Of a stretch of 64,000 bases of DNA, positions 35,386-42,813 are shown in pieces. The stretch comes from CAZCPB01 sp044223975 (GTDB lineage Bacteria; Planctomycetota; Phycisphaerae; Phycisphaerales; UBA1924), in NCBI GenBank assembly GCA_044223975.1, contig JBGALI010000014.1, positions 1 through 64,000 on the forward strand, given 5' to 3'. The notes beneath the pieces are model-generated. The model saw only the letters and a list, made by a program, of their open reading frames with translations. It was not told the origin of the DNA and did not search any database. Position 1 is the stretch's first letter, and each line of letters opens with the position of its first letter. Position numbers and translations under genes: made by a program.

Positions 35386-36121
35386 CCTCAACGCATGCCT
35401 CGCGGCGGCACTGGCCGGCGCGGTGCTCTTTGGCGGCTGCAGCAAGCCCCCGCCGCCCCCGCCCCCGGCCCCCAAGAAGGTCGAAGCGCCGCCGCCCCCC
35501 GAGCCGGTACGCGTGGACTCCCTCCTTCAGACGATGAAGGCGGATGCTCGCGTTCAGTTCGCCAGTTCGGCGGCGCCGACCGACGAGACGCTGGCCCGCG
35601 CCATCATCAGTTTCGCCGACGCGCTTGCCCGCGGCGACGCGGACAAGTTCAAGTCCATGCTCGACCCTGGCGGCAAGGCGGTGCTCGACAAGCTGGTCGC
35701 CGCCGGGCAGTGGGAGGAGTCCACGGGCAAGTCCGTCGAGGCCGTCCGCGTGGCAAAGTTCACGCAGTCGGGCGACAGCGGCGTGGTAATGCTCGCGATC
35801 CAGGAGCCCCGCGGCGCGTACCCGCTCTCGTGGGCGGTGGCCAAGGCGGCGGGCACCGTGGTGTTCACCGCGATGCCGACGCCGAGCGTGGTCAGGCCGC
35901 GCGCGTCGGAGTTCGACACGCTGGCGATCTCGGCCGGTGACGACTCGTCCGCTCCGGTGGATGCCGGGGCGCCGCCGTCGGGCAAGCCCGAATCGCTGCC
36001 GGGAGATGCTCCGAAGAAGGACGCCGCACCCACCCCCGGTGACGACGGAACCAAGATCCGCAAGACGCCCAACGGCCCGGTGAACATCCCCAACCCCGGC
36101 GGCAAACCCGGCGGCGGTTGA
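35366..36121 (+). CDS. Proline-rich lipoprotein inside the fatty acid operon
   Basis: Predicted 251 residues. The N-terminus has a lipobox (VLFGGCSK), then a run of seven prolines and a Pro/Glu stretch likely to span or leave the membrane surface. The central domain (LARAIISFADALARGDADKFKSMLDPGGKAVLDKLVAAG) looks like an NTF2-like or small alpha-beta domain with VVMLAIQEPRGAYPLSWAVAK. The tail is Pro/Gly/Asp-rich and disordered. It overlaps fabD by 20 bp and precedes fabG by 86 bp, so it is expressed with them, but the function is not recognised and a lipoprotein at this place is not part of the usual fab cluster. Confidence 0.8.
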   Translation: MTTRRTDLNACLAAALAGAVLFGGCSKPPPPPPPAPKKVEAPPPPEPVRVDSLLQTMKADARVQFASSAAPTDETLARAIISFADALARGDADKFKSMLDPGGKAVLDKLVAAGQWEESTGKSVEAVRVAKFTQSGDSGVVMLAIQEPRGAYPLSWAVAKAAGTVVFTAMPTPSVVRPRASEFDTLAISAGDDSSAPVDAGAPPSGKPESLPGDAPKKDAAPTPGDDGTKIRKTPNGPVNIPNPGGKPGGG

Positions 36122-36207
36122 CGGAGTCGACGACGATCGAGCAGAGTCAGCGCGAGATTCTTTCCTTTGCCAGGGCTCTCATCTCGCCCGAGTAACCAAG
36201 GACGACC

Positions 36208-36954
36208 ATGACCGATCAGACCAAGCGAATCGCTCTCATCACCGGGGCCAGCCGCGGCATCGGCAAGTCGATCGCCCTGCGCCTCGCCCGCGACGGGCGT
36301 CACGCGGTGCTCCTGTCGCGAAGCGCCGGGCCGCTCAACGAGGTGAAGTACCAGATCGAGCAGGCCGGCGGCACGGCCTCGGTGGTCGCGGTGGACGTCG
36401 CCGACTCCAAGGCCCTTGCCGCGGCGGTCGACAAGGTCGCCGAGGATCACGGCCGCCTCGACATCCTGGTCAACAACGCCGGCATTACCAAGGACGGCCT
36501 GGTGCTCCGCATGAGCGACGAGGACTGGGGCGCGGTGATCCAGACCAACCTGACCGCGGCGTTCGTGTCGATCCGTTCCGCGGCACGATCGATGATGCGC
36601 GGCAAGTTCGGGCGCATCGTCAACATCGGCTCGACCTCCGGCGTCGTCGGCAACGCGGGCCAGGCCAACTACGCCGCGGCCAAGGCCGGCCTGATCGGCC
36701 TCTCCAAGACGATCGCGCGCGAACTGGGCAGCAAGGGCATCACCTGCAACTGCATCGCGCCCGGGTTCATCACCACCGACATGACCGAGGGCCTGCCGCC
36801 GCAGGTCAAGGAGGCGGTGCTGGGCCTGATGGCCGTGAAGCGTCTGGGTGCCCCGGAAGACATCGCCGCGGCGGTGTCGTACGTGACCAGCGACGAGGCC
36901 GGGTTCATCACCGGCCAGACGATCTGCGTCGACGGCGGCATGACGATGTGCTAA
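36208..36954 (+). CDS. fabG: 3-oxoacyl-ACP reductase FabG
   Basis: NADPH-dependent reduction of 3-oxoacyl-ACP in fatty acid elongation. Predicted 248 residues, ATG with an AAGGA site. Short-chain dehydrogenase motifs are intact: GASRGIGKSIA, NNAGITKDGLVLRM, the Ser in NIGSTSGVVGNAG, the Tyr and Lys in NYAAAKAG, and the tail TGQTICVDGGMTM typical of FabG. In many bacteria acpP and fabF follow fabG; here the next gene is on the other strand and no acpP or fabF is visible, so these must lie elsewhere. Confidence 0.96.
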   Translation: MTDQTKRIALITGASRGIGKSIALRLARDGRHAVLLSRSAGPLNEVKYQIEQAGGTASVVAVDVADSKALAAAVDKVAEDHGRLDILVNNAGITKDGLVLRMSDEDWGAVIQTNLTAAFVSIRSAARSMMRGKFGRIVNIGSTSGVVGNAGQANYAAAKAGLIGLSKTIARELGSKGITCNCIAPGFITTDMTEGLPPQVKEAVLGLMAVKRLGAPEDIAAAVSYVTSDEAGFITGQTICVDGGMTMC

Positions 36955-36990
36955 CCGCCGCGCTCTTGAGCCCCGATTCGAAGCGAACTC

Positions 36991-38115
36991 TCACGGCGCC
37001 GGGTGCGCCGCGATCTCCCGCGCCAACGCCAGCCCGACCACCGCGTGCCCGTGCTCATCAAGGTGCGTGTAGTCGAACTGGATGTACAGCGGCGCGTCCC
37101 CGTGGCTCGCACGCTCGGTGCGCAGCGCCGCGAGCGCATCAACGTACTCGACGCCGATCGCCGCGCACGCGCCGCGCACCCGCTTCCCCGGGTCGATCGT
37201 GATCCGCTCGCGCGCCACGAATTTCTCGTTGTCGAACGCGCGATCGCTGAGCATGAATCGCGCGGGCGTCGCGGTCACAATGACCGTCGCGCCCCGCGCC
37301 TTCACCGCCGCGCACAGCGCGCCCAGGTCGCGCTCGAAGAGCGTCCACGCCTCGCCCGCGATCGCGGGATCGAGGCCGATCTGCTCCCAGCCGTGCGCGA
37401 GCATGGCGCCGAACGGCGCACCCGGGTCGACCGAATGATTGAGCAGGCCGAGGGCGTACATGCCGCGCTGCACGTTGAGCGACACGAACGACGGGGTGCA
37501 GAGCCGCTTGGCGAGCCGGTTGGCACGTGTTTTCAGGGCGCGCAGTCCCGCGGGCTCGGGCGGCTCGCCCACGGCGACCTCATCGGCGGTGACGACGCGA
37601 TCACGCTCGATCCACGCGCGCGACACCATGTTGCCGGTGACCGCGATCACGACCACGCCCGGCCGGTACCCGCTCAGGCGGCTCTCGAACGCGGTGCGCA
37701 TTTCCTTGAGGGCCCAGCCCTCAACGCCCGCGTTGATGGTCGTGACGGGGCGCGAGGCGAGCCGCGCCAGCTCCGGCGCGAGCGCGTGCGCGAACGTGCG
37801 CGAGGCCGGGACACCCGTCCCCATCGCGACCGAGTCTCCGAGCGTCATGACGCGAAGCTCGCCGGGCACCGGTTCCTTCGGCGGCACCGTGCCGCGAAGC
37901 CCCTCGGGGCCGCGCTCCATCGGGAAGCCGCCGGTGAAGCGGTCATCGAAGAGGTGACGCCGGTACGCGGGCGCGGCAACCTGAAGCACAAGCTCGAGCA
38001 CGATCACGAGAACCAGCAGCACCGCGCCGTCGCGCGCGAGCGTGCGGCCGATGTGCCGCGCTCCGACGGTGGGGGGCGCGTGCTGCTCAGAGATGGATTC
38101 GCCGGTCTGGTGCAT
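36991..38115 (-). CDS. Membrane-anchored SGNH/GDSL hydrolase-like protein
   Basis: Predicted 374 residues with one N-terminal membrane helix (GAVLLVLVIVLELVLQVAA) and an SGNH domain. The nucleophile block is VMTLGDSVAMGTGV, the Asn block VIAVTGNMVS (less typical), and the catalytic Asp/His pair is in DYTHLDEHGHAVVG. Such proteins often work beside an MBOAT protein to move acetyl or other acyl groups onto surface polymers (compare AlgJ/AlgX with AlgI, or PatB with PatA). The gene follows the MBOAT frame by 19 bp on the same strand. If the MBOAT is really broken, this gene may have lost its partner. Confidence 0.78.
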   Translation of the reverse strand: MHQTGESISEQHAPPTVGARHIGRTLARDGAVLLVLVIVLELVLQVAAPAYRRHLFDDRFTGGFPMERGPEGLRGTVPPKEPVPGELRVMTLGDSVAMGTGVPASRTFAHALAPELARLASRPVTTINAGVEGWALKEMRTAFESRLSGYRPGVVVIAVTGNMVSRAWIERDRVVTADEVAVGEPPEPAGLRALKTRANRLAKRLCTPSFVSLNVQRGMYALGLLNHSVDPGAPFGAMLAHGWEQIGLDPAIAGEAWTLFERDLGALCAAVKARGATVIVTATPARFMLSDRAFDNEKFVARERITIDPGKRVRGACAAIGVEYVDALAALRTERASHGDAPLYIQFDYTHLDEHGHAVVGLALAREIAAHPAP

Positions 38116-38134
38116 GATGAAATCGGTTCGATCG

Positions 38135-39559
38135 CTAGAACGCGAAGTAGATGAACTCCGGATTGGATGCGCCTTGGAACACCACCGCCAGCAGAACCAC
38201 CGCGCCGTACGCGCACCAGCGGAGCACCGCGGGCCGCGATTCCATCGCGTTCACCCAGCGCGCCCGCAGGCCCGAGCGGTCGAGCGTAAGCACCAGCGCG
38301 CCCACGACGAGCGGCCTCAGTCCGAAGTAATACTCGCCCGGCGCCAGCTTGAAGATTCGCTCCAGCGTGTGCGTCGCGGCGCTGATCCCCGCGGATCGGA
38401 AGAACACCCACGAGAGCAGCACGATGTGGAACGTCACGAACCACCGCAGCAGGCGGGCGATGGGCGATGCGGGATGATCTTCCTTCAGGCCCGACAAGCG
38501 CTCGATCACCATGGCGAGGCCCTGGATCCCGCCCTACACCATCCAGTGCCACCCCGCGCCGTGCCACAGGCCGCCCAGCAGCATGGTGATCATGAGGTTG
38601 GCGTACGTGTGCCCGGCGCCCTTGCGGCTGCCGCCCAGCGGGATGTAGAGATAGTCGCGCAGCCACGACGAGAGGGAGATGTGCCAGCGCCGCCAGAACT
38701 CGCGGATCGAAAGCGAGAGGTACGGCGTGCGGAAATTCTCCGGGAGGCGCACGCCCAGCAGCAGCGCCGAGCCGATCGCGATGTCGGTGTAGCCGGAGAA
38801 GTCGCAGTAGATCTGGATGGCGAAGGCGTAGGTGGCCATCAGCAGGCCGAATCCCGACGAACGGTCGGGATCGAGATAGGCCTCGTTCACGATGTGGGCC
38901 ATCGGGTCGGCGAGGAGAACCTTGAACATCATCCCCCAGAGAATGAGGGCCACGCCGCGCCGGATGGTGTTCCAGTCGAGGACGCGGAGCGTCGTGAGCT
39001 GGGGGAGCAACTCCTTGGCGCGGAGGATCGGCCCGGCGACCAGGTGGGGGAAGTACGCGACGAAGACGGCAAAGTCGATCAGCGTGTCGCGGGCCCGCAT
39101 CTCGCGCCGGTAGACATCGATCACGTAAGCCATGGACATGAACGTGTAGAACGAGATCCCCGGCGGCAGGACCACGTCCAGGTGCGGCTACGGCGCCACG
39201 CCGAACCACCCCGTCAACGAGTCACGCAGGAAGTTGGCGTACTTGAAGACGCCCAGGAGCGCGAGGTTGCACGCCATGGAGACGGCACAGATCCATCGCC
39301 GCTTCGATGGATCGTCCTCTCGATCGAGCCAGCGGGCGACCGTGTAGTCGACCACCGTGGTGATGAGCAGCAGACCGTCGGTGGTGGCGAGGTTGATGAG
39401 CTTGGCGGTCCACGGGCCGGGGCGCGAGAAAGCCCAGAAGCTGTAGAAGAAGTAGCTGGCCAGCAGGATGAACCACTGGCGCCCGCGCTGGCGCAGCCGG
39501 TAGTACACGAGCACCACCAGCGGCAGGAAGATCAGGTACGGCAGGGAGTTGAACAGCAT
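38135..39559 (-). pseudogene. MBOAT-family (AlgI/DltB-like) O-acyltransferase with two in-frame TAG codons
   Basis: One reading frame of 475 codons encodes a full-length MBOAT protein: LPYLIFLPLVVLVYY at the start, VLPPGISFYTFMSMAYVIDVYRR, YCDFSGYTDIAIGSA, EFWRRWHISLSSWLRDYLYIPLGG, the His motif GLWHGAGW, and the family C-terminus FIYFAF. It is interrupted in frame by TAG at codon 124 (39188-39190, between GVAP and PHLDVV) and codon 342 (38534-38536, between WHWMV and GGIQG). The second replaces a position that is Trp in relatives (VWGG), so TGG to TAG is likely. There is no frameshift and no loss of conserved residues. The final stop is also TAG. It may be a young pseudogene, an assembly error or a case of amber readthrough. 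Confidence 0.8.
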
Positions 39560-39628
39560 GGCGCGGCCGGGGGATTCCGGCCGTTCAACATCGGCCTGTC
39601 GGGTATGCGGGGTGCAGTTGTACGGCCA

Positions 39629-40969
39629 CTAGGCGGCGGGAATGCCGTCCTTGATGACCCTTTCCATAGCCGCGACGAAGCGCCCGACCTCTTCCCGCGT
39701 CGTGTAGACGCTCGCGGTGACGCGCAGGCCCTCAAACTCGTCGTGCTTGATGCCGGTGGTCATGATGGCGTGCTTCTCCCAGAGCCACGCCTGGAGCTTG
39801 GCGGTGTCCACGCCCTCGATCTGAACCGTGCCGATGCCGCAGGAGAACTCGGGCTTGAGGCTCGTGTGCAGGCGGACCTTGCCCTTGCCCGCCTCGAGCA
39901 GGGGCTTGGCCCAGGAGTCGCGGAGATACCGCAGGCGGGCTTCCTTGCGCTTGCCGCCGATCGCCTGATGGAACGTCAGGGCCTCGGCGACGCCGAGCGG
40001 GTTGGCCTCGGGGTGCGTGCCGATCTCCTCGAACTTGCGGATGTTGTCGTCCTGCTTGCTGTCGGCGGCCATCAGCGGCCACAGCCCCTTGATCTTGTCG
40101 CGCCGGACGTACAGCAGGCCGGTACCGTGGGGTGCCGCGAGCCACTTGTGCAGGCTCACGCCGTAGTAGTCGCAGCCAAGGTCCGAGATCTTGTAGTCAA
40201 AGTGCGCCAGCGCGTGGGCGCCGTCGATCACGACGGGAACGCCGCCGTTCTTGGTTCGGGCCATCGCGACCACGTCCTTGACGGGCAGGATCTGGCCCGT
40301 GATGTTCACGATGTGGCACATGAGGATCATGCGCGTGCGGTCCGTGATGGCGCCCTCGAAGAGCCGGACAACCTGCGACGGGTCCTCGCACGGGATGGGC
40401 AGCTTGATCTGGACCAGCTTGATCCCGATCCGCCGCTCCATCTGCTTGAACGTCGTGATCATCCGCGGGTAGTCGACGGTGGTGGTCAGCACCTCGTCGC
40501 CCGCCTTGAGGTCGATCCCCTGCTGGCAGATCTGGAGGCTCTCGGAGCTGTTGCGCGTGAGCGCGAGCTCCTCGGGGTCCACGCCCCACTGGAGGGCCAT
40601 GCGCTGCCGGACCTCTTCGTAGCGGGGGTGCTGCAACTGCCACAGCGCGTAGGAGGTGGGGAGGCTGTTGGCTTCTTCGAGCCGCCGGCGCATCGCCTCC
40701 TGCACCACGCGCGGCGCCGGGCTCACGCCGCCGTTGTTGAGGTTGATGTACGAGCGGTCCTGCGTGAAAGCCTGCTGCACGGGGAGCCAGAAGTCCTCGT
40801 CACGCGCCAGGTCCTCCGGGGCACCGGGGGTCGCGGCCATCTCGCTCAGGGCCCGGCCAATACGCGCGGCGTTGACGGGACGTGCCTTGGCCGTGCCCGC
40901 GATCACCGCGGGGAGGATCATCGATCCGACGGATGTGGACACGAACTGGCGGCGTGAGAAGGTGGGCAT
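39629..40969 (-). CDS. Tat-signal class V aminotransferase (isopenicillin-N-epimerase-like)
   Basis: Predicted 446 residues. The N-terminus has a twin-arginine signal (SRRQFVSTSVGSMILPAVIAG), so a folded, cofactor-loaded enzyme is probably exported. The pyridoxal-phosphate fold is evident: NNGGVSPAP, TRNSSESLQ, the cofactor Asp in VVIDGAHALAHFD, and the Schiff-base Lys in SLHKWLAAPHGTGLLYV. Related proteins include isopenicillin N epimerase and cysteine desulfurase-like enzymes, but no Cys of a desulfurase active loop is evident. The substrate is unknown. It is 69 bp upstream of the MBOAT frame on the same strand. Confidence 0.85.
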   Translation of the reverse strand: MPTFSRRQFVSTSVGSMILPAVIAGTAKARPVNAARIGRALSEMAATPGAPEDLARDEDFWLPVQQAFTQDRSYINLNNGGVSPAPRVVQEAMRRRLEEANSLPTSYALWQLQHPRYEEVRQRMALQWGVDPEELALTRNSSESLQICQQGIDLKAGDEVLTTTVDYPRMITTFKQMERRIGIKLVQIKLPIPCEDPSQVVRLFEGAITDRTRMILMCHIVNITGQILPVKDVVAMARTKNGGVPVVIDGAHALAHFDYKISDLGCDYYGVSLHKWLAAPHGTGLLYVRRDKIKGLWPLMAADSKQDDNIRKFEEIGTHPEANPLGVAEALTFHQAIGGKRKEARLRYLRDSWAKPLLEAGKGKVRLHTSLKPEFSCGIGTVQIEGVDTAKLQAWLWEKHAIMTTGIKHDEFEGLRVTASVYTTREEVGRFVAAMERVIKDGIPAA

Positions 40970-41024
40970 GGATGGTCCTTGGCGTGCGTGGACTGCGCGA
41001 TCGGGCGGAGCTACCGCGCCCAGT

Positions 41025-41546
41025 CTACTTGACCCCGGCCGCCTCGGCGCGGGCGGAGACGGCTCCCGCCTTCTCAGAGCCGGTCCGACTCCCGCCGGTC
41101 AGCATCACGATCCCGACGAGAATGAGCCCGCACGCCACGCCCTTGCGCACGCTCATGCCCTCCCCCAGCACGGCCCAGCCCAGGATCACGGCGGTCGCCG
41201 GAGCCAGCGCAAAGGCGATGGGGCGGAGCTTGGAGATGTCACCGCCCGGCGAGGCCAGCCCGGCGTAGAAGAAGAACACGCCCGCGAACCCCGCCAGCAG
41301 CCCCGACCCCAGCGTGAGCATCAGCCACACGGGCAGCCCGGCCTCACGGGCCCAGTTCGCGGGCTCGGACTTCAGCACGTGCGCCGCGCCGACATAGGCG
41401 CCCGCGGATAGAACTACCGTGACGCAGGCCCGGACGAACAGCGCCGTCATGGGGCCCACCAGCCCCGTGTTGAGGGCCTTCTTCGTAAAGATCTCGCCGA
41501 CGCCCCAGCACAGGCCCGCCAGCACGGCAAAGAGAATCGCGCGCAT
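41025..41546 (-). CDS. Half-size EamA-family membrane transporter
   Basis: Predicted 173 residues with about five hydrophobic helices (AILFAVLAGLCWGVGEIFTKKAL, PMTALFVRACVTVVLSAGAYVG, LMLTLGSGLLAGFAGVFFFYAGL, PIAFALAPATAVILGWAVLGEGM, GVACGLILVGIVMLTGG). This is one EamA repeat; typical transporters carry two. The motif LGEGMSVRKGVACGLILVGI is the classic EamA end. Single-repeat members work as dimers. The transported metabolite is unknown. The C-terminal tail (SRTGSEKAGAVSARAEAAG) is polar. Confidence 0.82.
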   Translation of the reverse strand: MRAILFAVLAGLCWGVGEIFTKKALNTGLVGPMTALFVRACVTVVLSAGAYVGAAHVLKSEPANWAREAGLPVWLMLTLGSGLLAGFAGVFFFYAGLASPGGDISKLRPIAFALAPATAVILGWAVLGEGMSVRKGVACGLILVGIVMLTGGSRTGSEKAGAVSARAEAAGVK

Positions 41547-41654
41547 GGCGCAGTGTACCGAGCGGTCAGCGTCCTTGAGTCTGAGCGTGCCGCTCGTCGG
41601 GATCGGCGTGTAACGCTTTGAACGTTCCGAGGGTACTCGCGGGCGTGGCCGTGT

Positions 41655-41948
41655 TCACCCGTCGCGCGGGGTCGGTGCCGCGCTCGATCCGGCCCGCGGT
41701 GCGATGGCCGCGCCGCACGCCGCCGCGACTTCCCGTTCGTTCATCACCGGCAGCGACGTGCGGCCCGTTGCGAGGACCACGCGCAGGTACGTGCGGCACA
41801 GCCCGCACCCGGTGCCCGCACCCGTCGTCGCGCAGAGCTGCTCGACGTTCAGCCCGTCGCGCATCGCGCGCTCGTGCAGTTCCGTGAAGGGAATCTCGCG
41901 GCAGTAGCATCGGTCGATCGGCACGGTGTGGTAGAGCCCCGCGTGCAC
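41655..41948 (-). CDS. BFD-like [2Fe-2S] protein, last gene of the B12-riboswitch operon
   Basis: Predicted 97 residues from the GTG at 41948 (site GGGAA); a longer version back to a TTG at 42047 would overlap the prepilin-like gene. The cluster-binding pattern of the bacterioferritin-associated ferredoxin family is visible: CYC, a helix EIPFTELHERAMRDGLNVEQL, then TGAGTGCGLC, giving CxC and CxxC. The C-terminal part (NEREVAAACGAA) is less conserved. It lies 40 bp after the prepilin-like gene on the same strand, so transcription from the riboswitch promoter is likely. A role in iron storage release or electron transfer is possible, but the link to B12 is inference. Confidence 0.72.
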   Translation of the reverse strand: MHAGLYHTVPIDRCYCREIPFTELHERAMRDGLNVEQLCATTGAGTGCGLCRTYLRVVLATGRTSLPVMNEREVAAACGAAIAPRAGSSAAPTPRDG

Positions 41949-41988
41949 GCTGCGGTTCCCGCGATTCCGCACCGGCGGACGATCGCGT

Positions 41989-42813
41989 TCACCACGTGCG
42001 CCAGTCAGGAATGTAGTGCGGATCGTTGACGTCGTCCGTCGCGCCAATAAAGACTAGCGAATCTGCTGCTCGTGTTGTCGACATGTGCGCCGAGCGCACA
42101 CTGGTATCGGCGCGCGCGGTCACGGCGCTGCCGGGTCCGCTTCGCTCGCGTGCGTGACGAAACGCGGTTGTGGCAAACGGGTTTGGAGTCCACAGGCCGC
42201 CCGAGTACAGCATTGGAGGGTCGAGGAGCGCGGTGTTGCTGGGCAGCGCCTTGGGAGAGCCGGAGGCGAGCAGCGTATCGGCGAAGACGAAGAGCTCCGT
42301 CGGCTGGGTCAAGTTCGAAACGCGCTGCCAGGGCCGGAATCCGATAGCCGCGCCCCAGCCGGGAGTCTTGGCCGGAGACAGGAAATACCCGTTGTACCCG
42401 TAGGTGCTGGTGACGGACTTGGACGGTCCCTGGGGTCGGTAGGTGCCCCAGGCCTGGCTCGGGCATTCGAGCACCGACCGTGCCGCGAGCGCGGTGTCGA
42501 GATACGGGGAGAGGAACCCGCGCGAGTAATCGGGCGGCGTCGCGGCGGTGCCGTGGGTTCCCCACCAGAAGACCTGCGGGCCGCCGCCGATGTCGGCGGC
42601 TTCCCAGTAGGCCAGGGGCATGGCGCGGTCGGCGTGGGCCTGCGCGTACATCGTCCACGCGATCGCGAGCTGGCGCTGGTTGTTCATGCACGCGGCGGTG
42701 CGGGCGCTGTCGCGCGCGCCCCCCAGGGCGGGCATGAGCAGGCCGACGAGCAGCGCGATGACCGCGATGCAGACCAGGAGCTCGACGAGCGTGAACGCAC
42801 GCGAACGATTCAC
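41989..42813 (-). CDS. Prepilin-type N-terminal methylation protein (type II pseudopilin-like)
   Basis: Predicted 274 residues from a GTG with an excellent GGGAGG site; the GTGA overlaps the stop of the upstream gene. The N-terminus is a class III signal (RSRAFTLVELLVCIAVIALLVGLLMPAL), where cleavage before Phe and a Glu at +5 are expected. The rest is the large soluble domain often seen in planctomycetes (ARTAACMNNQRQLAIAWTMYAQAHADRAMP, the ECPSQAWG, TYGYNGYF and ELFVFADTLL blocks). These proteins belong to the DUF1559-like group and their function is not known. It is the third gene of the riboswitch-controlled operon. Confidence 0.88.
   Translation of the reverse strand: MNRSRAFTLVELLVCIAVIALLVGLLMPALGGARDSARTAACMNNQRQLAIAWTMYAQAHADRAMPLAYWEAADIGGGPQVFWWGTHGTAATPPDYSRGFLSPYLDTALAARSVLECPSQAWGTYRPQGPSKSVTSTYGYNGYFLSPAKTPGWGAAIGFRPWQRVSNLTQPTELFVFADTLLASGSPKALPSNTALLDPPMLYSGGLWTPNPFATTAFRHARERSGPGSAVTARADTSVRSAHMSTTRAADSLVFIGATDDVNDPHYIPDWRTW

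Noticed and set aside
38004..39209. 401-codon minus-strand frame in a different phase over the MBOAT
   Set aside because: It spans both TAG sites and could suggest an alternative product, but it has no MBOAT motif and is Arg/Pro/Gly-rich.
38135..39559. General reassignment of TAG as a sense codon in this organism
   Set aside because: map, mraY, plsX and others end in TAG at the expected family C-terminus, and the MBOAT itself ends in TAG, so TAG works as a stop.
38042..40957. 971-codon plus-strand frame
   Set aside because: It is antisense to the MBOAT frame and the aminotransferase, both with strong family motifs; its own product is Arg/Gly/Glu-rich with no recognisable domain.
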